Shown in pieces: positions 32,222-40,790 of a DNA stretch of 64,000 bases. The position numbers and the translations under genes are program-made. Position 1 is the first letter of the stretch; every line of letters begins with the position of its first letter. This DNA is from Rufibacter hautae (GTDB taxonomy: Bacteria; Bacteroidota; Bacteroidia; Cytophagales; Hymenobacteraceae). Location of the stretch: positions 1,916,589 to 1,980,588 of the forward strand of contig NZ_VKKY01000001.1 of assembly GCF_008271695.1 (NCBI RefSeq), read 5' to 3'. The notes beneath the pieces were generated by a model. It worked only from the letters and a program-made list of their open reading frames with translations, searched no databases and was not told the DNA's origin.

Positions 32222-34414
32222 ATGAACAAATCCTTTACGTTTATCTGGGTTGCTGCTTTGGCGGCAATGACCGGCTGCAAAACCAGCACGCCTCCCGCTT
32301 CACCCTCCGCTGCCGCAAGCGCCACCGCGCCTGCGACCACCGCGGCAGCCAAATCCGTTAACCATATGTACCCGAAAACCGAAAAGATAAACCACCTAGA
32401 CACGTACCACGGCACCCAGGTGCCAGACCCGTACCGCTGGCTTGAAGCCGATACTGCCCAGAACGTGGCCCAATGGGTAAAAGAGCAGAACGCCGTCACC
32501 TTTGATTACCTGGCCAAGATTCCGTTCCGGGAGCAGATTCAGAAGCGCCTGACCCAGCTCTGGAACTATCCCAAATACGGGGCTCCTTTCCGCGAGGGTG
32601 ACTATTACTACTTCTACAAAAATGACGGGCTCCAGAACCAAAGCGTGCTCTACCGCCAGAAAGGCCTGAACGGCACGCCTGAGCTTTTCCTGGACCCCAA
32701 CAAACTCTCTGAAGACGGTACCACCTCTTTGGGCAGCCTTGATTTCAGCAAAGACGCTAGATACGCCGTCTACACCACCTCCACCGGCGGTTCTGACTGG
32801 CGCGATGCCTACGTGCTGGATGTGACCACGGGCAAAAAGCTGGCTGATGAGCTGCACTGGATCAAGTTCTCGGGCACCAGCTGGTACAAAGACGGGTTCT
32901 TCTACAGCCGCTACGCAGAGCCCACGCAGGGTTCCAAAATGGCCAACAAGAACGAGTACCACAAAGTCTACTACCACAAAGTAGGCACGCCCCAGAGCCA
33001 GGACCAACTCATCTGGGAAGCCAAAGCTCACCCGCTCCGCCTCCTGTTCGCCAGCACCACTGAAGACGAGAAGTACCTCGTGCTCACCGCCTCAGAAGGC
33101 ACCAGCAACAATTCTTTGTATGTGAAAGACCTCACCAAGAACAACAGCCCTATTGTGCCGTTGGTGGAAAGCTTTGAAAAAGAGTATGGCGTGGTGGAGA
33201 ACATAGGCGACAAGCTTATTGTGCTCACAAACCAGGATGCGCCTAAGTACAGGCTCATCCAGATAGACCTGAAGAAACCGCAGCAAACCAACTGGAAAAC
33301 GCTAGTGCCGCAAACCGATAATGTGCTGAACTACGCCTCGCTAATAGGCGGCCGGTTGGTTCTGAACTACATGAAAGATGCGGCTACCTTGGTGCGGGTG
33401 CACGATACCAGCGGCAAGTGGCTGCATGACGTGACCTTGCCTACGCTGGGCACCGCCGATGGCTTCACCGGAAAGAAGGAAGACAAAACCGTTTTCTACT
33501 CTTTCACCTCTTACACCTATCCTACCACCATCTACCAGTATGACGTGGCCTCCAACAAGTCCACCTTGTTCCGGAAGTCTGAGGTAGATGTGAACATGGA
33601 AGGCTACGAGACCAAGCAGGTGTTCTATACCAGCAAAGACGGCACCAAGGTGCCCATGTTCATCACCCACAAAAAAGGCTTGGTGCTGAACGGCAACAAC
33701 CCCACGTATCTGTATGCCTACGGCGGATTCAACGCCTCCATGACCCCGGGCTTCAGCATCGCGCGTATGGTGTGGCTGGAAAACGGCGGCGTGTTTGCGG
33801 TGGCCAACATCAGAGGTGGCGGCGAGTACGGCGAGGCCTGGCACAAAGCGGGCATGACGCCCAACAAACAGAATGTCTTTGACGACTTCATTGCGGCCGC
33901 TGAGTACCTGAGAGACCAGAAATACACTTCTCCCCAGAAACTGGCCATTGCCGGTGGGTCTAACGGCGGATTGCTGATTGGCGCCGTGGTAAACCAACGG
34001 CCTGATCTCTTCAAAGTGGCGCTTCCGGCGGTAGGTGTGATGGACATGCTGCGGTTCCATAAGTTCACCATCGGGTGGGCGTGGGTGCCCGAGTATGGGT
34101 CATCGGATGACGCTGCGCAGTTCCAGAACCTCATGAAGTTCTCGCCCATCCACAACCTCAAGGAAGGTGTGAATTATCCGGCCACCCTGGTCACCACCGC
34201 CGATCATGACGACCGCGTGGTGCCGGCGCACTCGTTCAAGTACATTGCCACGCTGCAGGAGAAAGGTGCCGGTAACAACCCGTACCTCATCAGGGTAGAC
34301 GTGAAAGCCGGGCACGGCGCCGGAAAATCCACCACCGCCCAGATTGCGGAAGCCGCTGATGTTTGGTCCTTTGTGTACTACAACATGGGCGTGAACCCGT
34401 ACGCGGCGCAGTAA
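32222..34414 (+). CDS. prolyl oligopeptidase (S9A) lipoprotein
   Basis: A 730-residue serine peptidase cleaving after Pro in short peptides. It has a lipobox (ALAAMTGC, Cys about 18) and a Ser/Pro/Thr/Ala-rich linker (to about 45). The beta-propeller runs from about 60 to 440 (DPYRWLEADTA), followed by an alpha/beta-hydrolase domain. Catalytic Ser580 is in IAGGSNGGLLIGAV, Asp in DHDDRVVPAHSFKY, and His in KAGHGAGKST. The ATG at 32222 follows a likely promoter; the in-frame TTG at 32198 is rejected because the signal peptide starts at 32222. A strong terminator follows. It is a periplasmic or outer-membrane-anchored enzyme. Confidence 0.93.
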   Translation: MNKSFTFIWVAALAAMTGCKTSTPPASPSAAASATAPATTAAAKSVNHMYPKTEKINHLDTYHGTQVPDPYRWLEADTAQNVAQWVKEQNAVTFDYLAKIPFREQIQKRLTQLWNYPKYGAPFREGDYYYFYKNDGLQNQSVLYRQKGLNGTPELFLDPNKLSEDGTTSLGSLDFSKDARYAVYTTSTGGSDWRDAYVLDVTTGKKLADELHWIKFSGTSWYKDGFFYSRYAEPTQGSKMANKNEYHKVYYHKVGTPQSQDQLIWEAKAHPLRLLFASTTEDEKYLVLTASEGTSNNSLYVKDLTKNNSPIVPLVESFEKEYGVVENIGDKLIVLTNQDAPKYRLIQIDLKKPQQTNWKTLVPQTDNVLNYASLIGGRLVLNYMKDAATLVRVHDTSGKWLHDVTLPTLGTADGFTGKKEDKTVFYSFTSYTYPTTIYQYDVASNKSTLFRKSEVDVNMEGYETKQVFYTSKDGTKVPMFITHKKGLVLNGNNPTYLYAYGGFNASMTPGFSIARMVWLENGGVFAVANIRGGGEYGEAWHKAGMTPNKQNVFDDFIAAAEYLRDQKYTSPQKLAIAGGSNGGLLIGAVVNQRPDLFKVALPAVGVMDMLRFHKFTIGWAWVPEYGSSDDAAQFQNLMKFSPIHNLKEGVNYPATLVTTADHDDRVVPAHSFKYIATLQEKGAGNNPYLIRVDVKAGHGAGKSTTAQIAEAADVWSFVYYNMGVNPYAAQ

Positions 34415-34435
34415 CAGACTCACCCGTGATATAGC

Positions 34436-34470
34436 CAAAAGCCGATGTTTTCAGAAAGCATCGGCTTTTG
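34436..34470 (+). terminator. intrinsic terminator of the prolyl oligopeptidase gene
   Basis: CAAAAGCCGATG / CATCGGCTTTTG with an 11-nt loop; perfectly paired. Confidence 0.8.
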
Positions 34471-34598
34471 TGCTTCTTTGGCCAAACCGGCCCGAAAACA
34501 GAACGCGATATCTGTATAAAAATGGAGCCAGGAGATGGTGTACTCGCTCACAGATTGCTATTTTTAATGGCCAATCAAATCCCTGTTGCCCAGCAATT

Positions 34599-35444
34599 AT
34601 GGCCCGTTACCCTGACCTGAAAACCAGACTAGCCGTAGCCCCTGTCCTGGGCCTGTTGTTCAGGCACGTAGGGGAGCCGGCCTCCTTGATTGAATTGCTG
34701 CGGAACCCCGACTATTACGCTGACCTGAGCGTGTGCATCGTCTCCATGTGGTTGCTTTGGGAATACAACCACTGGGTCATCAAAAAGCTGGACAAGCGGT
34801 ACTCCTGGCTTGAGGCACCCCTGGAGCGGGGGCTTCAGCAGATCTTGCTGGGCCTTGGAGTAACGGTGCTGTATGTCACGCTGGTCTCCTTTGTCTACAA
34901 TGAGTTTATCATGAATGGGCATCGGGCAACGGTTTTCAATATCACGGTGGTGTTTGTGACCGATGTGCCCGTTTCTTTCCTCATCTTCCTGAGCCTGCAT
35001 CTGGTGTACACGCTGCTGCGGGTGCAGCAAGAATACGAAGCCAAACTGCAGAACCTGCGGCAAACAGCGCCGGTTCCTGAGGCCAGACCAGAGGCCCCGG
35101 CCCGCAACATCATGGCGCAGCAGGGCAAAGCGCTGGTGCCGGTTCCCCTTTCAGAAGTGGCCTATCTCTACAAAGCCAAGGAACTCACCTTCCTGCGAAC
35201 CTTCTCGGGGAAAGATTACCTGGTAGACGAGACGCTGGAGCACTTTGAGAACACCTTGCCCGCTGAATCGTTTTTCAGGCTGAACCGGCAGGTGCTGGCG
35301 CAGATGAGCGCCATCCAGAAGTTCACCTCAGACGGAGCCGGCAGACTGCTTATTTCTTTAGGTCCGCCGTTCAAGGAAGAAGTCTTTGTCAGCCGAAGAA
35401 GAACCCCGGAGTTCAACGGCTGGATGCGCGAAGTGGCGGTATAA
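34599..35444 (+). CDS. membrane-bound LytTR family transcriptional regulator
   Basis: A 281-residue regulator. Three or four membrane helices fill the N-terminal half (LSVCIVSMWLLWEY, ILLGLGVTVLYVTLVSF, VPVSFLIFLSLHLVYTLL). A short linker follows, and the C-terminal LytTR DNA-binding domain spans about 175-275 (LVPVPLSEVAYLYKAKELTF, FFRLNRQVLAQMSAI). LytTR proteins bind short tandem sites and often answer to sensor kinases, but here no kinase is adjacent. ATG 34599 is chosen because the upstream 43 residues of the longest frame have no LytTR or membrane character. Confidence 0.85.
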   Translation: MARYPDLKTRLAVAPVLGLLFRHVGEPASLIELLRNPDYYADLSVCIVSMWLLWEYNHWVIKKLDKRYSWLEAPLERGLQQILLGLGVTVLYVTLVSFVYNEFIMNGHRATVFNITVVFVTDVPVSFLIFLSLHLVYTLLRVQQEYEAKLQNLRQTAPVPEARPEAPARNIMAQQGKALVPVPLSEVAYLYKAKELTFLRTFSGKDYLVDETLEHFENTLPAESFFRLNRQVLAQMSAIQKFTSDGAGRLLISLGPPFKEEVFVSRRRTPEFNGWMREVAV

Positions 35445-35459
35445 CCCAACCGTTAAATC

Positions 35460-35499
35460 CTGTATTGGGACCATTTTCGCGAAAACAGCCCCAATACAG
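35460..35499. repeat. palindromic repeat copy after the LytTR gene
   Basis: CTGTATTGGG pairs with CCCCAATACAG around ACCATTTTCGCGAAAACAG. The centre TTTTCGCGAAAA is itself a perfect palindrome. Confidence 0.7.
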
Positions 35500-35508
35500 C
35501 GCTAAGGC

Positions 35509-36207
35509 TCACGGTGCCAACTCCACATACTCCACGTACACGCCCAGCAGAATATGCCACAGCAGGTAATGCGATAACCTGATCAGCAGCGTGGCCAGAA
35601 AACCCGCCTTTTTAAGATAGAGTGCCTGCAGAAAGTTAAAGGCGAAACCCGAGCCAAAAGAGTACACGATAAACCACCAGGCCCCGTCGGGGAACTGCTC
35701 CAGCGGCTCGCGCAAGGCACTCAGCGTGGCGATGCCCCAGAAGGCTACGTGGGCATACTTTCCTCGCCAGATGATCTGCTCCAGCAGCAAGACCAGCGTG
35801 ATGGGTACCAACCGGTAAAAGACCTCTACATACAGCGCGCCAGAGAAGTAAAGTCCTATGGAGTAAGGAAACGGCTGCAGAAAAGGCGGAAGCTCGGTGT
35901 ACGGATCTGGGTGCAAAATCATCTTCACCACCAGGATGTCCAAAGCGCCAAACACCAGGCCAATGGCCACGGGCAGCCAGATTCTTTGCTTGCGGTTTAC
36001 GGTGGGCTCCCAGATGTTGGGCAACCCAGCCTGAGGCTGTAGCCAGAGAAACGGCAACGCCAACATGAGCCAGCCAATGCCGTCCAGCCCTACCAGCCGG
36101 AGATTAGGGGTGTTCTGGGGAAAGCGCTGGCCCCAGAAGAACGTGAGTACTACCAGTAACAGGAAAAAGAAGAAGGTAAACAGGGATTTGGTTCTTTGCA
36201 GGTGCAT
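35509..36207 (-). CDS. CPBP-like intramembrane protein with degenerate motif
   Basis: A 232-residue membrane protein with six to eight helices. The middle segment ALYVEVFYRLVPITLVLLLE resembles CPBP (Abi) motif 1, EExxxR, but the second Glu is Val and the motif reads EVFYR. A late ATLLIRLSHYLLWHILLG fits the C-terminal CPBP helix with two His. The remaining His/Asn motif is unclear, so it may be inactive or a related non-protease fold. CPBP proteases process signal peptides or modify membrane proteins in other systems. ATG 36207 is chosen; a start at 36261 adds a polar leader. Adjacent genes give no clue. Confidence 0.62.
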   Translation of the reverse strand: MHLQRTKSLFTFFFFLLLVVLTFFWGQRFPQNTPNLRLVGLDGIGWLMLALPFLWLQPQAGLPNIWEPTVNRKQRIWLPVAIGLVFGALDILVVKMILHPDPYTELPPFLQPFPYSIGLYFSGALYVEVFYRLVPITLVLLLEQIIWRGKYAHVAFWGIATLSALREPLEQFPDGAWWFIVYSFGSGFAFNFLQALYLKKAGFLATLLIRLSHYLLWHILLGVYVEYVELAP

Positions 36208-36269
36208 GGGATAAAATTGAAAGAGGTTTAGTGCGGATTTTAGAGCGATGGATAAAGGCACAGGGCTCT

Positions 36270-36310
36270 CCGTTTCTGGCCTGTTTTCAGGAAAACAAGC
36301 CAGAAATAGG
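36270..36310. repeat. palindromic repeat copy, near-consensus
   Basis: CCGTTTCTGGCCTGTTTT, CAGG loop, AAAACAAGCCAGAAATAGG. One of the best matches to the family consensus; it lies between two minus-strand genes. Confidence 0.75.
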
Positions 36311-36371
36311 ATCAGGAAGAACTTCTGGGTGGGGCTGTGATGGATTCAGCTCGCTTCTGTTGGCCGCTGAG

Positions 36372-38462
36372 TCACCGCTTGACAGATGGATTATTGGAAA
36401 GCACCTCTCTTTTCTCCATGTGTTTTAAAATCTCCTGCTTCTCCAGCAAAGCCGGCCGAAGCTTCTTCTCAGACAGGAGCTGGAGTTGGTCGCCACGGTG
36501 CTTGCTGCCGGGTTGGGTGGCGTTGCCGTAACTGAGCAAAACCTGGGCTTTCACCTTGTCCCCGAACTCCGTGATGGCCACGTACGAATCTCCGTGGAAG
36601 GCGTATTCTTTGTTGTCCTCACCGCTGTAGTAGTACATGGTCCGGAAGACGCCGTAGTGACTGTGCGCACCGTTGCCGGGCACGTTGTAATCACCTACCC
36701 TGAAGCGGTACACATCACCCCAGGCTACGTCCAGGGAGCCGTACTTTTTCTCTACTTCGTCTGCGGTGGTTACCAGGAGCGCTACTGCTTTCTGCGGGTC
36801 TTTGAGACCGTCTGGCGTGGTGAACGGCTGATCAGGGTTCCAGGGCGTAGTGAACATGTCCTCGCGCATCTTGTCAAACCAGCGGGCGAACAGGATGGCG
36901 CCTTTGCTGTTGGTCTCGGTCTTCTTGTCCCATTTCTGCAGCACGGCGGCGGCTCTTTGGGCTATGGGGTCAGGGTGTTTTTGCACTGCTTTGAGCAAAT
37001 CATCCAGAAAACGGTCCGCCGATTCCATGCCGGTGTTCATCTTGTAGGCCACCAGTTCGTCAAAAGAGATAGAGGCATCGTCTTTGATCATGTTCACGGC
37101 GCGTTGCGGGCGCAAAGGTGTTTCCTGCGGCGCCATGTAGGGCGGGAAATCAGCGGGTTTGAGGGCTACGGGGTAGGTGCTGGTCCAGGGGGCGTCATTG
37201 GCGTTCTGCACAAAGCCGGTGCTGGGATTGAAGACTTTGGGCAGGTCTTCGTAGCGATGGTAGGAGTTCCAGATGTACTTGGAGGAGCGTCCGTCTACGG
37301 TGCCGTTCCAGAACGCCCAGTCACCCTCAGGGCGTTTGGGCACGTTGCCGTTGAACAGGTACAGGATGTTGCCGGTTTTATCGGCGTAGATGATGTTGAA
37401 CAGCGGGTTCTGCAGCATTTTGACCGCTGATTCAAACTGCTGCCAGTTCTTGGCCTGCGCCATCTTGTGGTACTGCGTGCCCAACAAAGCGTTCTCCAGC
37501 CCAGCAATGCGTACGGCGTAGGCTTTGCCGTTCTTCTCTCCCACCACGGGGCCGTGCTTAGAGGCGGCGATGACCAGGTTCTCCGTTTTCACAGAGCCAT
37601 CGGCTTGCCGAATCTTCAGCGGCACGGTTCTTTTCTCGAAGGCTTGTACTTTGCCATCCAGCAGGTAGCCGCCGTTCTGCAGTGTGAGTTCGTAGCGGTC
37701 CGAGGCATCAATGGTGTTCACGGTGTGCGTCCAACCCAAGTAGTCATTAAAAGCGATGTTCAGGATAGGCTGCCCTATCAGCGACACGCCATAAGCGTTG
37801 AACCCCGGTGCCGATAAATGCGCCTCAAAAAACACGAAGAAATCGTCCCAGGGCAGGTGCGGATTGGTCACCAGCATCGCTTTCTTAGACGCCGACCGGG
37901 AAGGCGCAATGGCGTAGGCGTTGGAACCGGGCGTGATCTCGCGCACGGCTGCCCGTATGTCATCGCTGCCCAGGAACTCCAGGCAGACCACGCGGGAACT
38001 GTGGGCCAGCACATCAGCAGGCGTAATGGGCAGCACTTGCTTTCTGGCCGGGTCAATCGCCTCTGGATGGGCCTGGGCATAGGCGTTCACTCCGCGCACG
38101 AAGGCATCTAAGTGCTGCTTGCCCTCGGGTGGTTGCTGGGCATACTGCTTTTTGGCCGTTTCGGGCAGGCTAAAGAGATGCACCTGCTTGTCGCCGTTAA
38201 GGTATTTCTCGCCCCAGTATTCTGCGGCTCGGCCCCGCGCCTGTCCGTAGAGTTCCAGCAATAGGTTGGCGTGGTTGTGCATCTGCGCCCACCCGAAGGC
38301 GTAGTACATCTCACTGGTGTTCTGGCCGTACACGTGCGGTACGCCGTAGTTATCCCAGATGATTTCAGTAGGCGCCTTTTGGGCCTGTACGTTGCTTAAA
38401 GTGGCGCAGAAAAAGAACGCCAGCCACACCGCCGCTTTGAAAGTTGTGCTTACCTGTTTCAT
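36372..38462 (-). CDS. penicillin acylase family (Ntn hydrolase) enzyme
   Basis: A 696-residue exported Ntn hydrolase of the S45 family (penicillin G acylase, AHL acylase). The signal peptide ends about residue 27 (SNVQAQ). The nucleophile is Ser180 in TPGSNAYAIAPS, to be freed by self-cleavage between a small and a large subunit. The context MLVTNPHLPWDDFFVFFEAH and LGWTHTVNTIDASDRYEL is typical of the group. The substrate may be N-acyl-homoserine lactones or other amides, which cannot be separated from sequence. The ATG at 38462 is chosen; an ATG at 38531 adds 23 residues before the signal. Confidence 0.88.
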   Translation of the reverse strand: MKQVSTTFKAAVWLAFFFCATLSNVQAQKAPTEIIWDNYGVPHVYGQNTSEMYYAFGWAQMHNHANLLLELYGQARGRAAEYWGEKYLNGDKQVHLFSLPETAKKQYAQQPPEGKQHLDAFVRGVNAYAQAHPEAIDPARKQVLPITPADVLAHSSRVVCLEFLGSDDIRAAVREITPGSNAYAIAPSRSASKKAMLVTNPHLPWDDFFVFFEAHLSAPGFNAYGVSLIGQPILNIAFNDYLGWTHTVNTIDASDRYELTLQNGGYLLDGKVQAFEKRTVPLKIRQADGSVKTENLVIAASKHGPVVGEKNGKAYAVRIAGLENALLGTQYHKMAQAKNWQQFESAVKMLQNPLFNIIYADKTGNILYLFNGNVPKRPEGDWAFWNGTVDGRSSKYIWNSYHRYEDLPKVFNPSTGFVQNANDAPWTSTYPVALKPADFPPYMAPQETPLRPQRAVNMIKDDASISFDELVAYKMNTGMESADRFLDDLLKAVQKHPDPIAQRAAAVLQKWDKKTETNSKGAILFARWFDKMREDMFTTPWNPDQPFTTPDGLKDPQKAVALLVTTADEVEKKYGSLDVAWGDVYRFRVGDYNVPGNGAHSHYGVFRTMYYYSGEDNKEYAFHGDSYVAITEFGDKVKAQVLLSYGNATQPGSKHRGDQLQLLSEKKLRPALLEKQEILKHMEKREVLSNNPSVKR

Positions 38463-38815
38463 GATGCCTGTAGATGGATTGGGTGCTTGTAGCCCCTTAA
38501 GTGTAAGATGTTTTAAGGCTTTATTTTTCATAGGGTTATGGATGTGTTTTGTTTTCAGGGAAAGATTTCTGCTTTCTGGGAAGGACAGTCGCTGGGGCGT
38601 TTGTCTGGGACAATAGTAAGGGGTTTGAGAACCAAAAACCGTCCTGATTAAGCGGATGGGACGTATTCTGGGGTGAGTGGTAGGGAATTGAAAGGTGAAT
38701 GGCCGACGCTGTTGGGCGGAGAAAGAACGGAAAGCGGTAGCCGTGGCTTTTTGTTTGCGCCTGCGGAGGCGTAATTTGCGGGACCATCGGCCGATAGGCC
38801 CTTTAGAAAAGCATT
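38463..38815. other. 353-bp promoter region between divergent acylase and GNAT genes
   Basis: It contains a small stem-loop (CGCCTgcggAGGCG) at 38758-38771 next to TAATTTGC, a -7-like box 38 bases before the GNAT ATG. No palindromic family copy or protein-like frame was seen. Confidence 0.5.
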
Positions 38816-39292
38816 ATGAGTTTACCTGTATCTGTCCGTAGAGGAACCGAGGCCGATCTGCCCGGCGTGCATGCCCTGATTGTAGAACTGGCCGTGTACG
38901 AGAAAGCCCCCGATGAAGTCACCAACACCATAGAAGACATGCGCCGCGATGGCTTCGGGGGCAAGCCTATCTTTGAGTTCTATGTGGCGGAGTCTCCCGA
39001 GGAAGGCATTGTGGGCATCGCGCTGTACTACACCGCCTACTCTACCTGGAAAGGCAAGATGCTGTTTCTGGAAGACATTGTGGTGACCGAGCGGCACCGG
39101 AGAAAAGGCCTGGGCCGGTTGTTGTTCAATGCCGTGGTGCAGACGGCTAAAGAAGAGAACTACAAGCGCATGAAGTGGCAGGTGCTGGATTGGAACGAGC
39201 CCGCCATCACTTTCTACCGCAGCATTGGCGCCAACCTAGACGGCGAGTGGATCAACTGCAACCTAAGCCACGAGGAACTGCAGCGGTTCTAG
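38816..39292 (+). CDS. GNAT family N-acetyltransferase (diamine acetyltransferase-like)
   Basis: A 158-residue acetyl-CoA-dependent acetyltransferase. The acetyl-CoA loop is RHRRKGLGRLLFN, preceded by LFLEDIVVTE and followed by KEENYKRMKWQVLDWNEPAI and FYRSIGA, which resemble spermidine/spermine or thialysine acetyltransferases. The N-terminus VSVRRGTEADLPGVHALIVE is typical of the fold. Probably cytoplasmic; the acceptor is not fixed. It stands alone; a palindromic copy and a hairpin terminator follow. Confidence 0.85.
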   Translation: MSLPVSVRRGTEADLPGVHALIVELAVYEKAPDEVTNTIEDMRRDGFGGKPIFEFYVAESPEEGIVGIALYYTAYSTWKGKMLFLEDIVVTERHRRKGLGRLLFNAVVQTAKEENYKRMKWQVLDWNEPAITFYRSIGANLDGEWINCNLSHEELQRF

Positions 39293-39332
39293 TTTCTCCC
39301 CAGCCAAAAGCAACAGCTTGAGAAGCTCTGCG

Positions 39333-39371
39333 GCGTTTCGCAGGCGTTTTTGTAAAAACGGCCTTAAAGCA
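39333..39371. repeat. palindromic repeat copy after the GNAT gene
   Basis: GCGTTTCGCAGGCGTTTTT, GT loop, AAAAACGGCCTTAAAGC. It lies 41 bases after the stop. Confidence 0.55.
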
Positions 39372-39428
39372 GCTGAAAAGAGGATTGTGGGTACTGGAAG
39401 CTCTCGGTAGCCTGAGAGCCGCCCAAAA

Positions 39429-39470
39429 AAAAACGCCCTGAAACCGAATAGTCGTTTTCAGGGCGTTTTT
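39429..39470. terminator. bidirectional terminator between convergent GNAT and DUF4286 genes
   Basis: AAAAACGCCCTGAAAC pairs with GTTTTCAGGGCGTTTTT. A- and T-runs on both sides allow function in both directions. Its right arm is also the left arm of the palindromic repeat at 39453-39492. Confidence 0.75.
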
Positions 39471-39492
39471 ATGCAAACAGGCCTAAACAAGG
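39453..39492. repeat. palindromic repeat copy overlapping the terminator
   Basis: CGTTTTCAGGGCGTTTTT, ATGC loop, AAACAGGCCTAAACAAGG. The left arm is shared with 39429-39470. Confidence 0.55.
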
Positions 39493-39536
39493 TTCAGAAA
39501 CACCGAGGTTCTTGGGACTAGTCTCTGTCCATCAGG

Positions 39537-39842
39537 CTATTCTATTACCTCCAGCACAGTCCGGAAAGACACGAACTGGCCGGGGTACTGGGCCTGCATT
39601 TTGGCCTGCATGTTTTGGTCGTGTTCGCGGTGGTATTCCAGCAGATCGTCCATGTGGCGGGCGTAGTACTGGATGGCGTACGTGGTGCCTCCGTTGTCTT
39701 CCTCCTCCATCACCTTGGCAATCTGGAACTTGACAAAGAAGGTAGTGGCCATCACCTCCGGAATATGGGTTTCCTGCATCCACTGGAGCCAGTCTGCGGC
39801 CACAGCGTTGTCTATGTTTACGGTCTCGTTGAAAAGAATCAT
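39537..39842 (-). CDS. DUF4286 family protein
   Basis: A 101-residue Bacteroidota protein of the DUF4286 family with a ferredoxin-like fold: MILFNETVNIDNAVAADWL, then MQETHIPEVMATTFFVKFQI, and YAIQYYARHMDDLLEYHRE. No catalytic residue is known; such dimeric barrels often bind small molecules. ATG 39842 is chosen over a TTG two codons upstream. It is convergent with the GNAT gene across the shared hairpin region and divergent from the MORN/TonB gene (93 bases). Confidence 0.82.
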   Translation of the reverse strand: MILFNETVNIDNAVAADWLQWMQETHIPEVMATTFFVKFQIAKVMEEEDNGGTTYAIQYYARHMDDLLEYHREHDQNMQAKMQAQYPGQFVSFRTVLEVIE

Positions 39843-39935
39843 CCTCAAAAATACTGCTTATCTTGCGATAACATACATCGGAGTACAAAAGGTGCCTTCC
39901 AAAGTCACCGCGCATTTAAGTCTATTTAAAATCTA

Positions 39936-40745
39936 ATGAAGAAAGTTTTACTGGCCATGCTCCTATGGCTATGTGGCGCTGCCACTGGTTTTTGCCAAAC
40001 AGACACTGTTATTTATCTGAACAGTAATTTTGCACCAGCCCCCAAGAACAAAGCCCTCTATTACAGAGTTGAACGCTACACAGACCTAGCTAAAATCCAG
40101 GGCTACAAACGTGATTTCTACCTTACAGGTGAGAAGTACCAAGAGGTGTATTTCAGTAAGATGGACTCAGTTAAGGAGGGGCCCAACACGGTATGGCACA
40201 AGAACGGGAAAGTAAAATCCGTGGACCATTATGTGCACAACAAACTGCAAGGGAAATCTGAGGGCTGGTTTGAAGACGGGGAGGTGCAGTATGAGTATAA
40301 CTATGACAAAAACGAGCTGCATGGCGAGGTGAAGTCTTACCACGCTAACCGCCAGTTAAGACGTAAGGACCTGTTCTCTGAAGGTAAATTAGTAGAAGGG
40401 CACTGTTATGATGAAAACGGAACTGAAGTGCCTCATTATCCGCATTCGGTCATGCCCGAGTTCCCGGGTGGAATCCAGGCGATGTTCAAGTTTGTGGGGC
40501 AGTCTGTCAGAATTCCTTTCGGGATGCGTCTGGTGGGTGCCGAGGGCATTGCCTTGGTCAACTTTATCGTAGACAAATCTGGTAAAATATCTGAGGTGGA
40601 GGTGATAAGAGCCACCCATGAAAAGCTAGGCAAAGAATGTGTTAGGGTAGTAAAATCAATGCCCCGTTGGACGCCTGGTCAACAAGAAGGCGAGAAAGTA
40701 GCCGTGCGGTACACCATACCTATTAGAATAAAGCTTGCTGACTAA
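39936..40745 (+). CDS. exported protein with MORN-like repeats and TonB C-terminal domain
   Basis: A 269-residue exported protein. The signal peptide ends about residue 20 (ATGFCQ). The middle holds MORN/YwqK-type repeats: NTVWHKNGKVKSVDHYV, SEGWFEDGEVQYEYNYDKN, HGEVKSYHANRQLRRKDLF. The C-terminal 90 residues form a TonB_C domain (EGIALVNFIVDKSGKISEVE, SMPRWTPGQQEGEKVAVRYT). There is no N-terminal membrane anchor beyond the signal and no ExbBD partners nearby, so it is unlikely to act as a main energy transducer. Codon use is slightly more A/T-rich than average. Similar fusions occur in Bacteroidota with unknown roles. A perfect palindromic repeat follows. Confidence 0.78.
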   Translation: MKKVLLAMLLWLCGAATGFCQTDTVIYLNSNFAPAPKNKALYYRVERYTDLAKIQGYKRDFYLTGEKYQEVYFSKMDSVKEGPNTVWHKNGKVKSVDHYVHNKLQGKSEGWFEDGEVQYEYNYDKNELHGEVKSYHANRQLRRKDLFSEGKLVEGHCYDENGTEVPHYPHSVMPEFPGGIQAMFKFVGQSVRIPFGMRLVGAEGIALVNFIVDKSGKISEVEVIRATHEKLGKECVRVVKSMPRWTPGQQEGEKVAVRYTIPIRIKLAD

Positions 40746-40748
40746 GCC

Positions 40749-40790
40749 TCTGTTTAGGGCCTGTTTTTCTCAAAACAGGCCCTAAATTTT
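40749..40790. repeat. perfect palindromic repeat copy / bidirectional terminator
   Basis: TTTAGGGCCTGTTTT pairs perfectly with AAAACAGGCCCTAAA over a TCTC loop. It fills the gap between the convergent MORN/TonB and MFS genes, a few bases from each stop, so it very likely ends both transcripts. Confidence 0.8.
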
